This document shows positions 42,442 through 52,140 of a stretch of 64,000 nt of DNA, one piece after another. The stretch comes from an uncultured Granulosicoccus sp. (GTDB taxonomy: Bacteria; Pseudomonadota; Gammaproteobacteria; Granulosicoccales; Granulosicoccaceae), in NCBI GenBank assembly GCA_947499955.1, contig CANMQI010000005.1, positions 310,001-374,000 of the forward strand. Reading direction: 5' to 3'. The notes beneath the pieces are model-generated. The model saw only the letters and a program-made list of their open reading frames with translations. It was not told where the DNA came from and did not search any database. The position numbers and the translations under genes were made by a program. Each line of letters starts with the position of its first letter. Positions within the stretch are counted from its first letter, which is position 1.

Positions 42442-43800
42442 CTATCCGAGCAACGCAGCTTCCACGGCCTTGCAGACACTCAACAAGCGATCATCCTGAT
42501 CCGCCGCCGCCGATACCAGAGCACCGATAGGCAAACCCCTCCCATCCTTGCCGATCTTCAGGCTGACACCGGGCGTTCCCAGATAATTGCCCAACATGGT
42601 ATTCCTGAGTGTCAGCAGGTTGACCTGCTTGAAGAGTTCATCATCGGCTTCCAGTGCCGCAATGGCCGGTGCCGTGATGACGGTTGTGGGAAACAGCAGC
42701 AAGGTCTCACCCAGGGCTTCCGCTGTCTGCTGTTGCAGGCGCTCCCTGGCCCATTGCAACTGTATATAGTCCTGCGCAGTAAAATCGGATGCAGTCCCCA
42801 TGCGCTCACGCACTCGCTGGTCCATCTGCTCAGCCTCGGGGCTCGCCAATAGTGCCTGATGCAGGGTTGCCGCTTCTGCCACCGTCAGCGTGCCGTGCTG
42901 TCGAAACAACCGGCCTACTTCATCCAGAATGGGAAACGACTCTCTTCGAATTCGAGCACCGGCGTTCTGCAGCACCTTGACTGTCTCTTCGAAACATGTC
43001 AGGACATCGTCTTCGATCTGATCGAACACGACATTATCTGGAATCAGGAATGACAACTCCGACAACTGTTGCTCTTTGAGCTGTTCATCTGCCCTGCCCC
43101 GCATGATGCCGTCCAGCATGATGATGTCGTTCATGTCATGGGCAAACAGGCCGACCGAGTCCAGGCTACGCGACAAGGGATAGATGCCCTCGGACGAATA
43201 CCGGCTCTGACTGGCCTTGTAGCCGGTAATGCCGCAGAAGCTCGCCGGCACACGGACCGACCCTGCCGTGTCGGTTCCCACCGCGATCGGCACCAGTCCG
43301 GCAGCGACAGCGACAGCCGAACCCGATGACGAGCCACCCGGCGCACGGTCTTCACCATCGGATGAAGGGTTGACCGGCGTTCCATAGTGAGGATTCAGGC
43401 CCAGACCCGAGTAGGCAAATTCGGACAGATTGGTCTTGCCCAGCGAGATCAGACCCTGTTGACGACAGGCTGCCACAACGGCCGCATCGTGTTGCGCAGC
43501 ATCAGCATGGGCATGGACGCGAGAACCGGCTGTGGTGGTATCTCCCCGCGTATCGAACAGATCCTTCCAGACCATGGGCACACCATCCCAGGGCCCCAGA
43601 AGCTGCCCCAGAGCTCGGCGCTCATCACTGGCCCGAGCGTCGCGCAACGCCTGTTGTTCCGTCACGGTGATGAAGATCGACTGATCTGCACTGTCACGTA
43701 TCTGCGCCAACAGATCAGTGATCAGGTCTACGGCCGTCTTCTCGCCGCTATGGAGCAAACGAGCCATGTCGCTGGCAGTCATCATGGTGTCAGTCTTCAT
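42442..43800 (-). CDS. Amidase-signature-family hydrolase
   Basis: A 452-residue amidase-signature enzyme with the Ser-cisSer-Lys triad: Lys about 79 (VWKDLFD), the cis-Ser in GGSSSGSA (about 157) and the nucleophile Ser about 181 in GTDTAGSVRVPA. It hydrolyses amide or related C-N bonds; the substrate is unknown. A TRAP transporter lies four bases upstream on the same strand, so the enzyme probably acts on the imported compound. Confidence 0.9.
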   Translation of the reverse strand: MKTDTMMTASDMARLLHSGEKTAVDLITDLLAQIRDSADQSIFITVTEQQALRDARASDERRALGQLLGPWDGVPMVWKDLFDTRGDTTTAGSRVHAHADAAQHDAAVVAACRQQGLISLGKTNLSEFAYSGLGLNPHYGTPVNPSSDGEDRAPGGSSSGSAVAVAAGLVPIAVGTDTAGSVRVPASFCGITGYKASQSRYSSEGIYPLSRSLDSVGLFAHDMNDIIMLDGIMRGRADEQLKEQQLSELSFLIPDNVVFDQIEDDVLTCFEETVKVLQNAGARIRRESFPILDEVGRLFRQHGTLTVAEAATLHQALLASPEAEQMDQRVRERMGTASDFTAQDYIQLQWARERLQQQTAEALGETLLLFPTTVITAPAIAALEADDELFKQVNLLTLRNTMLGNYLGTPGVSLKIGKDGRGLPIGALVSAAADQDDRLLSVCKAVEAALLG

Positions 43801-43804
43801 TTTG

Positions 43805-45067
43805 CTAAAGCAACAGTAAGGGTATGCCGGGGAGCAGGATCAATACCAGCAGTATGGCCACATAGGCGGCGATATAGGGAAGCACACTGCGCGAGGTTGC
43901 CTCGATACTGCTGCCTGACAGCCCGGAGGCGATGAACAGGTTCAGCCCCACCGGTGGCGTGAAATTCCCCACCGCCAACGCCACCACGGTAAACACCCCG
44001 AAGTAGACCGGATCGATACCACTTTGTGCCACCAGTGTACCCAGAGTCGGTACCAACAATACCAGAGCTGCCACGTTATCCAGAAAGGTGCCAGCGATCA
44101 ATAGCAGAACCATGACCAGCAGCATGATGAGCATGGTGACACTGGTGTAGTCCAGTATCTGGGCGGCTATGGCCTGCGGAATCTGTTCGCTGGTAATGAT
44201 GTAGGAGAACGCATTGGCGGTGCCCATCAGATACATCACCACCGCAGAACTGATGGCCGTCTGGACGAACAACGGCCCCAGCTGACGGAAACTGATGGAA
44301 CGATAGATCAGCATGCCGACGATAAGGCCGTACAGGCAGGCAACAGCGGCGGATTCCGTCGGCGTGAATATTCCGCCATAGATGCCACCCAGAATGATCA
44401 ATGGCATCAACAAGGCAAGACCGCTCTCACGAACCACCGTGATCTTTTCGGCGCGATCCAGCTGCTCCAGCTGGCCGAAGTTGTTGCGCCTTGCGATGAG
44501 ATAATTGACGAGCCCCAGCGCCAGGGCAATCATGATGCCGGGCACGATGCCGGCAATGAACAGGTCCCCGATGGAGACCTCGGCAATGGCGCCGTACACC
44601 ACCATCGTCAGGCTCGGCGGAATGATCAGTCCTAGCGCACCGGATGAGGCCACGATGGCACCCGACAGCGGCGCCGGATAACCGCGCTTGATCATGGAGG
44701 GAATCATGATGGAACCGATGGCCGATGTCGTTGCCGGCGCGGAGCCCGATATGGCACCAAAAAATGCCGAAGCACCTGTAGACATCTGCGCCAGCCCGCC
44801 GGGATAGCGGCCGAGCAACAAACCGGACAGCTTGACCAGTCGTTCGGAAATCTGGGCAGCGGCCATGATATTGCCCGCCAGCAGAAACAGGGGTATGGCA
44901 AGAAAGGGAAAACTGTTCAGGCCGTTGAACAGCTTCTGTGGCAGTATGATCAAGGGAATGGAACTGCCATAATACAAGGCTGCCACTGAAGCCAGACCCA
45001 GCGAAAACGCAATGGGCACGCCGAGAAGCAGCAAGATGAAGAAGACGGCAAACAATATCTCGGTCAT
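43805..45067 (-). CDS. TRAP transporter large permease DctM (second system)
   Basis: A 420-residue DctM-family permease. The start MTEILFAVFF was chosen over a codon ten residues upstream that would overlap dctQ. Landmarks are LLLLGVPIAFSLGLASVAAL, FGAISGSAPATTSAIGSI and NFTPPVGLNLFIASGLSG. It is followed by the amidase gene at four bases. Confidence 0.92.
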   Translation of the reverse strand: MTEILFAVFFILLLLGVPIAFSLGLASVAALYYGSSIPLIILPQKLFNGLNSFPFLAIPLFLLAGNIMAAAQISERLVKLSGLLLGRYPGGLAQMSTGASAFFGAISGSAPATTSAIGSIMIPSMIKRGYPAPLSGAIVASSGALGLIIPPSLTMVVYGAIAEVSIGDLFIAGIVPGIMIALALGLVNYLIARRNNFGQLEQLDRAEKITVVRESGLALLMPLIILGGIYGGIFTPTESAAVACLYGLIVGMLIYRSISFRQLGPLFVQTAISSAVVMYLMGTANAFSYIITSEQIPQAIAAQILDYTSVTMLIMLLVMVLLLIAGTFLDNVAALVLLVPTLGTLVAQSGIDPVYFGVFTVVALAVGNFTPPVGLNLFIASGLSGSSIEATSRSVLPYIAAYVAILLVLILLPGIPLLLL

Positions 45068-45071
45068 GGCT

Positions 45072-45545
45072 CTATGACTTCCTGAACTGATCGACAAGCT
45101 CTTCCAGCAGGAAGATGAGCGCCAGCGCCGAACAGATGGGCATGGCCATGGTGACGTAACCGACAGGCATACCGGCGGCAGGCGACATCTGACGCATGGC
45201 TCTGAGCGTCAGGTCATAGCCCTTCAAGGCGATGATGCCGAGGAACAGCGCCAGACAGGCGACCACAAAGATGCTGATCACCCGCCCGGCCTGCTCTCCG
45301 GCCTTGTCCTTGAAAAAACTCATGGCGATGTGCTTCTTGCTGCGAAAGGCCACGGTGGCACCCAGAAAGATCGCCCAGATCATGGCGTAGATGGACAGCT
45401 CGCTGGCCGTGGCCAGTGAGATGTTGAACACGAAGCGTCCAAGTACCTGGGCGGTGACGAGCACGAAGACCAGGGCGAGACAGACACCCGCCAGACCTTG
45501 CAGCACCGTCTCCAGAAGGTCGATCATTTTTCTCGCCATGCTCAT
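45072..45545 (-). CDS. TRAP transporter small permease DctQ (second system)
   Basis: A 157-residue four-helix DctQ protein. It has LETVLQGLAGVCLALVFVLV, ASELSIYAMIWAIFLGATVAFRSKKHIAM and a last helix near the end. It sits between dctP and dctM of the second TRAP system. An in-frame ATG two codons later is equally possible. Confidence 0.9.
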   Translation of the reverse strand: MSMARKMIDLLETVLQGLAGVCLALVFVLVTAQVLGRFVFNISLATASELSIYAMIWAIFLGATVAFRSKKHIAMSFFKDKAGEQAGRVISIFVVACLALFLGIIALKGYDLTLRAMRQMSPAAGMPVGYVTMAMPICSALALIFLLEELVDQFRKS

Positions 45546-45594
45546 TCTGCTCTTTGCCTTTTCCGCTGCCGAACTAAACGATCGCGTGCAGGAA

Positions 45595-46572
45595 CTACTT
45601 GGACAGCGTGGTCTGTATCTCGCTGATCAGCTCGGCATCCAGCTTGCCTTTGAACTGCTCGATGACTGGCGCAACCGCTGCCTTGAACGGAGCGGTATCA
45701 ACGTCATTGATCTGGTTGCCCAGATCAGCCAGTTCTGCCCATTGTGTCTCTTCCAGATCATTGACCATCTTCAGATGTATCGCCGCCATTTCCGTAGCTG
45801 TGTCCAGCAGAATGGTGCGATAATCTTCGGGGATGGAGGCCAACTTGTCGCTGTTCATGATCAGTGGTGAGCCCAGATAGATATGAGCTGTCCGTGAGGT
45901 ATAGGCCTGCACTTCGTAGAACTTTTGCGTCAGGATGTGTGCCGGTGGGTTTTCCTGCGCGTCAGCCGTACCCAGTTGCAAGGCCGTGTACAACTCACCG
46001 AAAGAGATGACGACAGGCTTGGCACCCAGAGCCTTGAAGGTTTCGACGAACACTTCGCCCTCGGGTACACGAATCTTCAGGTCGGTCAGATCAGCCGGTA
46101 CCGTAATGGGTTTTTCGTTGTTGGTCACGTTTCGCAAGCCACCCATCCACCAGCCGATGACTTCTGCACCGGTTCCCTGCATTTTTTCTTCCAGCTTGTC
46201 ACCGACCGGACCTTCCAGAACCTCATGCACCTCATCCAGAGAAGAGAACAGGAACGGCAGGTTCAGAATGCCCATGTCCGGCACCCAGTTGGACAGTACG
46301 GTATCGGATACCAGAAAGATGTCCTGTGTACCGATCATGGTGCCTTCAACCGCTTCCAGTTGCTTGCCGAGTTGATCGGCGGGGTACACGGTAATCTTGA
46401 TGTTGCCATCGGTTCGCGTCTCGACTTCATCGGCGAACATCTGCGAGATGGTCTGATAGTGATGCGTGGGTGCACCGGTATGGCCCAGTTTCAACTCGAT
46501 GGTATCGGCGTGCGTTGCCCCTGCGGATGCCAGGGCGAGGACCATCAATGAAAGGCTGTGTCTGAGTTTCAT
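45595..46572 (-). CDS. TRAP transporter substrate-binding protein DctP (second system)
   Basis: A 325-residue DctP-family binding protein with a signal peptide ending ATHADT. Family landmarks are LGHTGAPTHHYQTISQMFADEV, YPADQLGKQLEAVEGTMIGTQDIFLVS, LKIRVPEGEVFVETFKALGAKPVVISFGELYTALQLGTADAQENP. The substrate-clamp Arg is present in LKIRV. The start MKLRHSL gives a normal signal. It is the first gene of the minus-strand TRAP-amidase operon. Confidence 0.9.
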   Translation of the reverse strand: MKLRHSLSLMVLALASAGATHADTIELKLGHTGAPTHHYQTISQMFADEVETRTDGNIKITVYPADQLGKQLEAVEGTMIGTQDIFLVSDTVLSNWVPDMGILNLPFLFSSLDEVHEVLEGPVGDKLEEKMQGTGAEVIGWWMGGLRNVTNNEKPITVPADLTDLKIRVPEGEVFVETFKALGAKPVVISFGELYTALQLGTADAQENPPAHILTQKFYEVQAYTSRTAHIYLGSPLIMNSDKLASIPEDYRTILLDTATEMAAIHLKMVNDLEETQWAELADLGNQINDVDTAPFKAAVAPVIEQFKGKLDAELISEIQTTLSK

Positions 46573-46765
46573 GCTAGAGCTTCTCCACTTCCAGGTTTGC
46601 TGCAACGCCGCCACAGGCCACGTCGAGAATGAATTCGGTGAACATCGAAACCGTGAACTTGCAAACTGGAGGCGCCGTTCTGATTGCCCGACTCCAGTTG
46701 ATCCTGCAACTCCACTCGATAAGCGATGTTGCAGAAGTTGTACTCGAGTATCCCCCCTGACTCGG

Positions 46766-46788
46766 GCAACGTGGTAGTAACAAGTTGC
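46766..46788. promoter_or_regulatory. Dyad GCAAC-N13-GTTGC in the TRAP/LysR divergent region
   Basis: An inverted repeat in the 295-bp gap between the minus-strand dctP start and the plus-strand LysR start. It is a candidate site for the neighbouring LysR protein; the spacing is rather wide and support is limited. Confidence 0.35.
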
Positions 46789-46867
46789 GATGGTCGCGTT
46801 GCCTTTTCGGCAACGACAGGTCTATCATCGGACCGCGCCCCTTATCAACCGGACACCTGCTTTTTCA

Positions 46868-47812
46868 ATGAACTTCAATGCCTTACGATACTTTCTGGAG
46901 GTCGCAAAATGCCAGTCGATACGCCGCGCTTCCGAAAGATTGCATGTGGCCGCATCCGCGATCAGTCGTCAGATTTCTGCACTGGAACACGAGCTTGACT
47001 GCACTCTTCTGGAGCGTAGATCCGATGGCGTCACACTCACGGCCGCCGGAGAACGACTGCGTATTCACGGCCAGAAAATAGATGCGCAAGTGTTGCTGGT
47101 CAGGTCAGACATCGATGAGCTGCGAAACATGCATCGTGGCACCATTCGCATAGCCACGGTCGAGGGCATTACCGAGAACTTTCTCCCCGATGTGCTGACG
47201 AATTATGCCCAGATGTTTCCGGACGTGCGTATCGAGGTGGCCATCATGTCCAGAGATGAGACGGTAGACTCACTGGACCGGTATGAGTCTGACATCGGTT
47301 TTGTCTATGACCATGCACATCACGACGCGATTGAAATCATTGCCGACTACCGGCAGCCCCTGCATGCTTTCGTGCCGTCGAGACACCCTCTGGCCTGCGG
47401 CACACCCGTGTCACTGAAGGAACTGCTTAATTATGACCACGTGCTTCCCGATGGCCGCTTTGGCATCAGCCAGCTGCTCATGCGTGCAGCCAAGCGGGAA
47501 AAGGCAAGGGTTGCTCCCCGCATGGTCAGCAACCAGCTCAACTTCCTGAGAAAGCTTGCCCATATGAACAACTGCGTGGTCTTCATGCCGGTGCAGGCGG
47601 CCTATTCAGAGTTGTTGAGTGACGAACTGGTCCCGGTCAATCTGGATTGCAAGGCATTTGCCAATCGCAATCTGTCTGTTGCCTACCGCAAGCGAAGAAC
47701 ATTATCACCCGCAACCCTGTCCTTCTCCGACTGTGCGCAGGAACAATTCAGGAAATGGCAGCAACTGGACCAGGCAGCTCTGGACAGGGCGCAATCCGCC
47801 TGGACGGTGTAG
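46868..47812 (+). CDS. LysR-family transcriptional regulator
   Basis: A 314-residue LysR protein with helix-turn-helix QSIRRASERLHVAASAISRQI. The start MNFNALRYFLEV fits the family; an upstream codon would add an unstructured extension. It is divergent from the TRAP-amidase operon and convergent with the RidA-family gene, and probably controls the transporter. Confidence 0.9.
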   Translation: MNFNALRYFLEVAKCQSIRRASERLHVAASAISRQISALEHELDCTLLERRSDGVTLTAAGERLRIHGQKIDAQVLLVRSDIDELRNMHRGTIRIATVEGITENFLPDVLTNYAQMFPDVRIEVAIMSRDETVDSLDRYESDIGFVYDHAHHDAIEIIADYRQPLHAFVPSRHPLACGTPVSLKELLNYDHVLPDGRFGISQLLMRAAKREKARVAPRMVSNQLNFLRKLAHMNNCVVFMPVQAAYSELLSDELVPVNLDCKAFANRNLSVAYRKRRTLSPATLSFSDCAQEQFRKWQQLDQAALDRAQSAWTV

Positions 47813-47819
47813 AACAGGA

Positions 47820-48314
47820 TCAGCTTTTCAGGAGAACGGTCATTTCCGCCTCGATCGGAGCATCCAGCCCCAACTCATTCTGGAAAAGTGCAGCTCTGGC
47901 ATGCTTGCCGCGTTCTTCACCGAACACCTGCACATACAGGTCGGATGCACCGTTGAGCACCAGATGCGCTTCGGTGAAACCCGGCGCTGAATTGACATAG
48001 CCGACCATCTTGACAATACGTTCTATGCGATCAAGATCACCGATGACCTTCTTCATCAGGGCCAGGTGATTCAGGGCCATGTACTTTGCCGACTGATAGC
48101 CTTCCTCTATGGTCAGCTCCGCACCCAGCTTGCCCTTGATGGGCATGATGTCATTGTCGTTCTCATCGCGGATGGTACCCAGAGTACCCGACACATAGAG
48201 CATATTACCGACTTCAACAGCGGGCAGATAATTGCCTATCGGCTTCGGCGGCAAGGGTAATACCAGGCCCAGCTCCTGCAAACGACTTTCGACCACACCA
48301 AGTGACTGTGACAT
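47820..48314 (-). CDS. RidA/YjgF/YER057c-family protein
   Basis: A 164-residue member of the RidA superfamily, longer than the usual 130 residues and more like the YjgH or atu1843-type branch. It shows VGNMLYVSGTLG, a GYQSAKYMALNHLALMKKVIGDL helix and the PGFTEAHLVLNGASDLYVQVFGE end. The Arg that binds the substrate carboxylate in true imine deaminases is not obvious at its usual position. The start MSQSLGV follows GGAAGG at proper spacing. It may assist in the catabolism of the amidase substrate. Confidence 0.85.
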   Translation of the reverse strand: MSQSLGVVESRLQELGLVLPLPPKPIGNYLPAVEVGNMLYVSGTLGTIRDENDNDIMPIKGKLGAELTIEEGYQSAKYMALNHLALMKKVIGDLDRIERIVKMVGYVNSAPGFTEAHLVLNGASDLYVQVFGEERGKHARAALFQNELGLDAPIEAEMTVLLKS

Positions 48315-48509
48315 CCGAGCGCCTTCCATTGATTGAGAAGGCACCAATATAGACAGTCTGATTCTGCGGCGGAATTATCCAAACGGCAGCGACGAATTGC
48401 CGAAAGAGCAACACGGCATTCGATCAGGATTACCTGATGAACTGTTTTCCGGCATCTTCACCCGGACCCACCCCATTGCATGGACATACCCATCAGGGTT
48501 GCGCCCACC

Positions 48510-49388
48510 TCATGACCCATTGGCACTGGACAGAAGGTAGCGCGCCATGGCCTTGCGATCGGCCGGGTACAACAATCCGGTGCTGTATTCGATGACATCC
48601 GCCATATGGCCACCGGAGAAATCCCCGTCCGGTGTTATACCCACCTCCAGAAACAGATCCAGATCCTCCACCGTCCAGTCGGCAAGGTGCTCCGCTGTAA
48701 TGCCCGGTACGGCCTCCCCATCAGGTCCGCGCTGGTTGCCGCCAAGCGCTCGATCTGTCACGCCTCCCAGCACATTCCGAGATGCATGGCACTCGGCACA
48801 GTGCCCCGGACCGTTGACCAGGTAGGCACCGCGAGGGTCAGGATCGACGGTGCGCTGCGCATCGAAGAACAGTACCTTCCACCCGGTCACACTCAAGCGG
48901 TTCGACAAAGGCCAGGGCAAATCGTGTTCGGGGGTAACGCTGGCAACCGGCTCGACGGTGTCGAGCCAGGCTTTGAGATCCACCAGCTCCTGAGCACTCA
49001 TGACACTGTAGGCCGTGTACGGAAACGCCGGATAGTAATGCTCGCCCTCTGGCGATAGACCCGTCAGCATCGCTGTGGCAAATTCCTGCGTACTCCATCC
49101 ACCGATACCGGTCTCGACATCGCTGGTAATGTTCGGCGAGTAGATCGTACCGAACGGTGTCTCGAAAGGCACACCGCCCGATAGCAGGGCCCCGCCGTTT
49201 TCCGTATCAGTATGACAAGCCACGCACCCGGCCGTGGTCGCGACATAAGCGCCATCGAACGAGTTCCCTTCAAGCCCCGGCAATTCATGCAGGGGCAGAC
49301 GTGGCTGGTTCTGACCTTCAATCACCTTCCAGGAAAACAGACCCGACAGTGCTACGGCAATCGCTACGGCAAACCATCGCGGACTCAC
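48510..49388 (-). CDS. Membrane-anchored diheme cytochrome c
   Basis: A 292-residue c-type cytochrome with an N-terminal membrane anchor and two CxxCH haem sites, CVACH (55-59) and CAECH (197-201), each in a separate domain. It resembles the c-type electron-transfer subunits of membrane dehydrogenases. The GTG at 49388 is preceded by AAGGA six bases upstream and follows the previous gene by two bases. An ATG at 49424 would overlap that gene. It probably takes electrons in the same pathway as the multicopper oxidase and cytochrome c' genes of the operon. Confidence 0.88.
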   Translation of the reverse strand: MSPRWFAVAIAVALSGLFSWKVIEGQNQPRLPLHELPGLEGNSFDGAYVATTAGCVACHTDTENGGALLSGGVPFETPFGTIYSPNITSDVETGIGGWSTQEFATAMLTGLSPEGEHYYPAFPYTAYSVMSAQELVDLKAWLDTVEPVASVTPEHDLPWPLSNRLSVTGWKVLFFDAQRTVDPDPRGAYLVNGPGHCAECHASRNVLGGVTDRALGGNQRGPDGEAVPGITAEHLADWTVEDLDLFLEVGITPDGDFSGGHMADVIEYSTGLLYPADRKAMARYLLSSANGS

Positions 49389-49390
49389 GT

Positions 49391-49891
49391 TCAATCCTTG
49401 GGCTTGCGAAACTGCTTGTGGCAACCCGAGCAGCTTTTGGTCGTTCGAAAGAAGGCGCGTTTAAGGGTTCGCGGCTCATCCGTTGTCTTGACCAGTGCTT
49501 GCAAGGACTCGCTACGGGTAACAAGATCGTCTGCCAGTTCAGTGAATTCCTTCCATCGTGACCAGATAGCGGGCAGAGCTTCAGTCTGACTACCGGTCCG
49601 GCTCATCTTGTTGTCCGGGAACAGGCCTGGCATTTCCATCCCGTGCTCGATGAAGGAATCTGCAGCAGCAGCTATCAGCTGCTTGTCGAAAGCGGTTTTC
49701 CCCTTGAACATGTCAGCCACGTCGCTGGATCGATCCCCCATATCACCCATGGCATCCATACGTTGCTTGACGATACCGGTAGCGCCGTTGTGCGAATGCA
49801 CGACTCCCGATACCAGTAGAACCAGTGAACAGCCAAAAGCCAGGTACGCCGGATTCTTCATTTTCATCGATGGTTTCTTCGAGTTGTTCAT
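49391..49891 (-). CDS. Cytochrome c'/c-556-type protein
   Basis: A 166-residue exported four-helix cytochrome of the c' or c-556 family. It has a signal-like N-terminus (CSLVLLVSGVVHS), amphipathic helices and a C-terminal haem site CSGCH just before a basic tail. Family members carry a single haem and may bind NO or transfer electrons. The start overlaps the multicopper oxidase stop by ATGA, and the diheme cytochrome gene follows two bases after the stop. Confidence 0.88.
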   Translation of the reverse strand: MNNSKKPSMKMKNPAYLAFGCSLVLLVSGVVHSHNGATGIVKQRMDAMGDMGDRSSDVADMFKGKTAFDKQLIAAAADSFIEHGMEMPGLFPDNKMSRTGSQTEALPAIWSRWKEFTELADDLVTRSESLQALVKTTDEPRTLKRAFFRTTKSCSGCHKQFRKPKD

Positions 49892-51294
49892 GATCGGACC
49901 CTCACCAGGGCGCCAAGGCCAGCGGCATGATGTTCCAGGGCATGACAATGAAACAGCCAGTCTCCCGGATTGTCTGCCACGAAAGCCAGTTCCATTGTGC
50001 TGTTGGGCATCAGCAGCGGGCTATCGACCCAGCGAGGTTCTGATAACTCTTCACCGTTGATGGCAAGCAGCTTCATGTGATGTCCGTGCAGATGCATGGG
50101 GTGCGGAAATGCGGTCTGATTGTCGAACACGAATCGAACCGACTCATGCCGTGCGACATCGAGCAGGGGTGGCATATCCAGTCTGTTGCCGACAGTGTCA
50201 TTGATCGCCCAGACGTAACCCTGTTGCGCAATCTCTCGTAAACCCATCCATTGCCCATCGAGCCTGGCGCGGCGCAGCCCTCCCATGGCGCCACCCGCAA
50301 TGACAATATTCAATGGATCGACACTGCTGATATCAGGCTCGGGAATCGTTGCAGGAGCCAGCGCGATGGGCGTATCCAGCAGCGATTCTCGCATCGGACT
50401 TGCCTCGTACACCCATTTGACCAGATCGAAGGACTCTCGATAGAAACTGTCAGTCACTGGCATACTGCTTCCGGGATCTCCCGTCATGTCAATGACAAGA
50501 TCAACACGGCCTGCTGCACCAACCACCACAGGCCCTGTCTGAACATGCGGGGTTACCGGCTGCCCATCAACAGCGATGATAGAGGGCACGAGATCGCCGA
50601 ACGACAAGGCAAAGTTACGCGCATTGGACGCATTGATCAGCCTCAAGCGAATTCGTTCGCCGCTTCGTACCTTGACGATATCCTTGAACCGACCATTGAC
50701 GGTAGGCACATTGCCGATACGCCCTGCATGGGATCGATCATGTCCCGCGCCGAAGTCGTTGCTGATTGATGCATCTTCAAGCAAACGCCAGTCATCAATC
50801 ATCCACACCAGGTCCCTGTCGACACGCGGCGGCTCGAGTTCATCGATAATCAGTGGACCATACAAGCCTCGCCCAACCTGCTCGTAGGCGTTGAGGTGAG
50901 AGTGATACCAGTAGGTGCCGGCATCGGGCGGTGTGAATCGATAGACAAAGGAATCATCCGGCTCGATGGCAGCCTGGGTAAGACCCGCAACACCATCCAT
51001 GGCATTCGGTAACCGTATGCCGTGCCAATGCACGGCCGTCGGCACTTTCAGCTTGTTGTGTACGTGGGCTTCGATGGTTTCACCCAGAGTCAGTCTGATG
51101 GGGCTGCCCGGTACCTGGCCGTTGAACCCCCAGATATCGGTGGCCGGGAAATCCGGCCCCACGATATGGGCCTTGCCCGCACGAGCCGTCATATCGACGC
51201 GCTTTGCGGCATGCGAACTGGCTATAACCGCCCGTGGCATGGCCGTCGCCAGCGCCGCCATACTGCTGTATTGTAGAAATGACCGTCGGTCCAT
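49888..51294 (-). CDS. Multicopper oxidase, Tat-exported
   Basis: A 468-residue three-domain multicopper oxidase with a Tat-like signal (DRRSFLQYSS). All four copper-binding motifs are visible: HWHG (89-92), WYHSH (129-133), HPMHLHGHH and HCHALEHH near the C-terminus. The last motif gives the type 1 copper site with a probable Leu axial ligand. It lacks the Met-rich insert of CueO. It may oxidise Cu(I), Mn(II) or phenolics; the cytochrome genes after it suggest a redox role in the periplasm. Confidence 0.92.
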   Translation of the reverse strand: MDRRSFLQYSSMAALATAMPRAVIASSHAAKRVDMTARAGKAHIVGPDFPATDIWGFNGQVPGSPIRLTLGETIEAHVHNKLKVPTAVHWHGIRLPNAMDGVAGLTQAAIEPDDSFVYRFTPPDAGTYWYHSHLNAYEQVGRGLYGPLIIDELEPPRVDRDLVWMIDDWRLLEDASISNDFGAGHDRSHAGRIGNVPTVNGRFKDIVKVRSGERIRLRLINASNARNFALSFGDLVPSIIAVDGQPVTPHVQTGPVVVGAAGRVDLVIDMTGDPGSSMPVTDSFYRESFDLVKWVYEASPMRESLLDTPIALAPATIPEPDISSVDPLNIVIAGGAMGGLRRARLDGQWMGLREIAQQGYVWAINDTVGNRLDMPPLLDVARHESVRFVFDNQTAFPHPMHLHGHHMKLLAINGEELSEPRWVDSPLLMPNSTMELAFVADNPGDWLFHCHALEHHAAGLGALVRVRS

Positions 51295-51421
51295 GATTCA
51301 ACCCTGTCAAGCAAACTCTGGAATAGTTCAGGCGCATGATAAAACCGCAAGCATGGAACAAGCTGCAATCTGATCAGTACTCCTGAAACCTGTCAGCTTC
51401 TGCTATTGCCACAGAAGCTGT

Positions 51422-51865
51422 TCAGATCGGATGCTTTGGAGGTCGGTACAATGGATCGTGGAAACGGGACGATGGTATCAACGCCCGACCGAAGACCTCC
51501 GGAACTCCTTCGGACCGTTCCAGCTCGATGACCAGTTGCGCGGCCATTGGCACCCCCGGAGTGACATAGCAGCCACTTGCAACGCACCCGCCAGTGCAGT
51601 TTGCAGAGTGCATGCATCCAGGGTTATCGCAGGGCATTGCCGTTTCCGCGCTCATTGATGACGCGGTACTTGTCGTTGCAGGGTGCCTGGAATGCGCAGG
51701 GTCTGGCACAGCCATATCGTCCATCGCAACAGTCGCGTGCATGACTGACATACTCATGGCATGGAGCGTCTGTGCGCTAGCCAGACAGAGCAGAAAAATG
51801 CACATCAACAAGCAACCAGCACGGCGAAAGCGCTGCAATCTGCAACTTCTGTGTTGGGAGACCAT
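51422..51865 (-). CDS. Small exported Met/His/Cys-rich protein, copper-related
   Basis: A predicted exported protein of about 147 residues with no recognised family. After a hydrophobic signal (GCLLMCIFLLCLASAQTLHA) the mature part is rich in Met, His and Cys. MSMSVMHATVAMDDMA is followed by MPCDNPGCMHSANCTGGC, which could bind copper. It ends with a Pro/Arg-rich tail. It lies upstream of the multicopper oxidase on the same strand. The start could also be at 51901. The metal-binding role is inferred from composition. Confidence 0.6.
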   Translation of the reverse strand: MVSQHRSCRLQRFRRAGCLLMCIFLLCLASAQTLHAMSMSVMHATVAMDDMAVPDPAHSRHPATTSTASSMSAETAMPCDNPGCMHSANCTGGCVASGCYVTPGVPMAAQLVIELERSEGVPEVFGRALIPSSRFHDPLYRPPKHPI

Positions 51866-52140
51866 TGTAAATATCGTAACAAGGAAAGTGCCAGAACACA
51901 CGTTGTATCGGCATCAACGCGTGTGCAATTGACTCCAGAGGCAACTGAGCGTTGTAAACGTGACTGTGTCCGGGTAAATACTGCACTCCACCACTGATCG
52001 GCTTACCCTTGCATCCCACTCTGCCGTCAACTTCTGTCAAAGACTTCGGGCAGATGCACCTTGCTCATGATCGAGGAGACCCTGTACGTAGTGAATCCAG
52101 TCGTGCAAGATCAGTCTTCATTTCCACCAGGAAGGCTCGA
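51866..52140. other. Divergent intergenic region
   Basis: A gap of about 275 bp between the minus-strand Met/His/Cys-rich gene and the plus-strand exported protein gene. Promoters of both are expected here. No strong dyad or coding sequence was seen. Confidence 0.4.
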
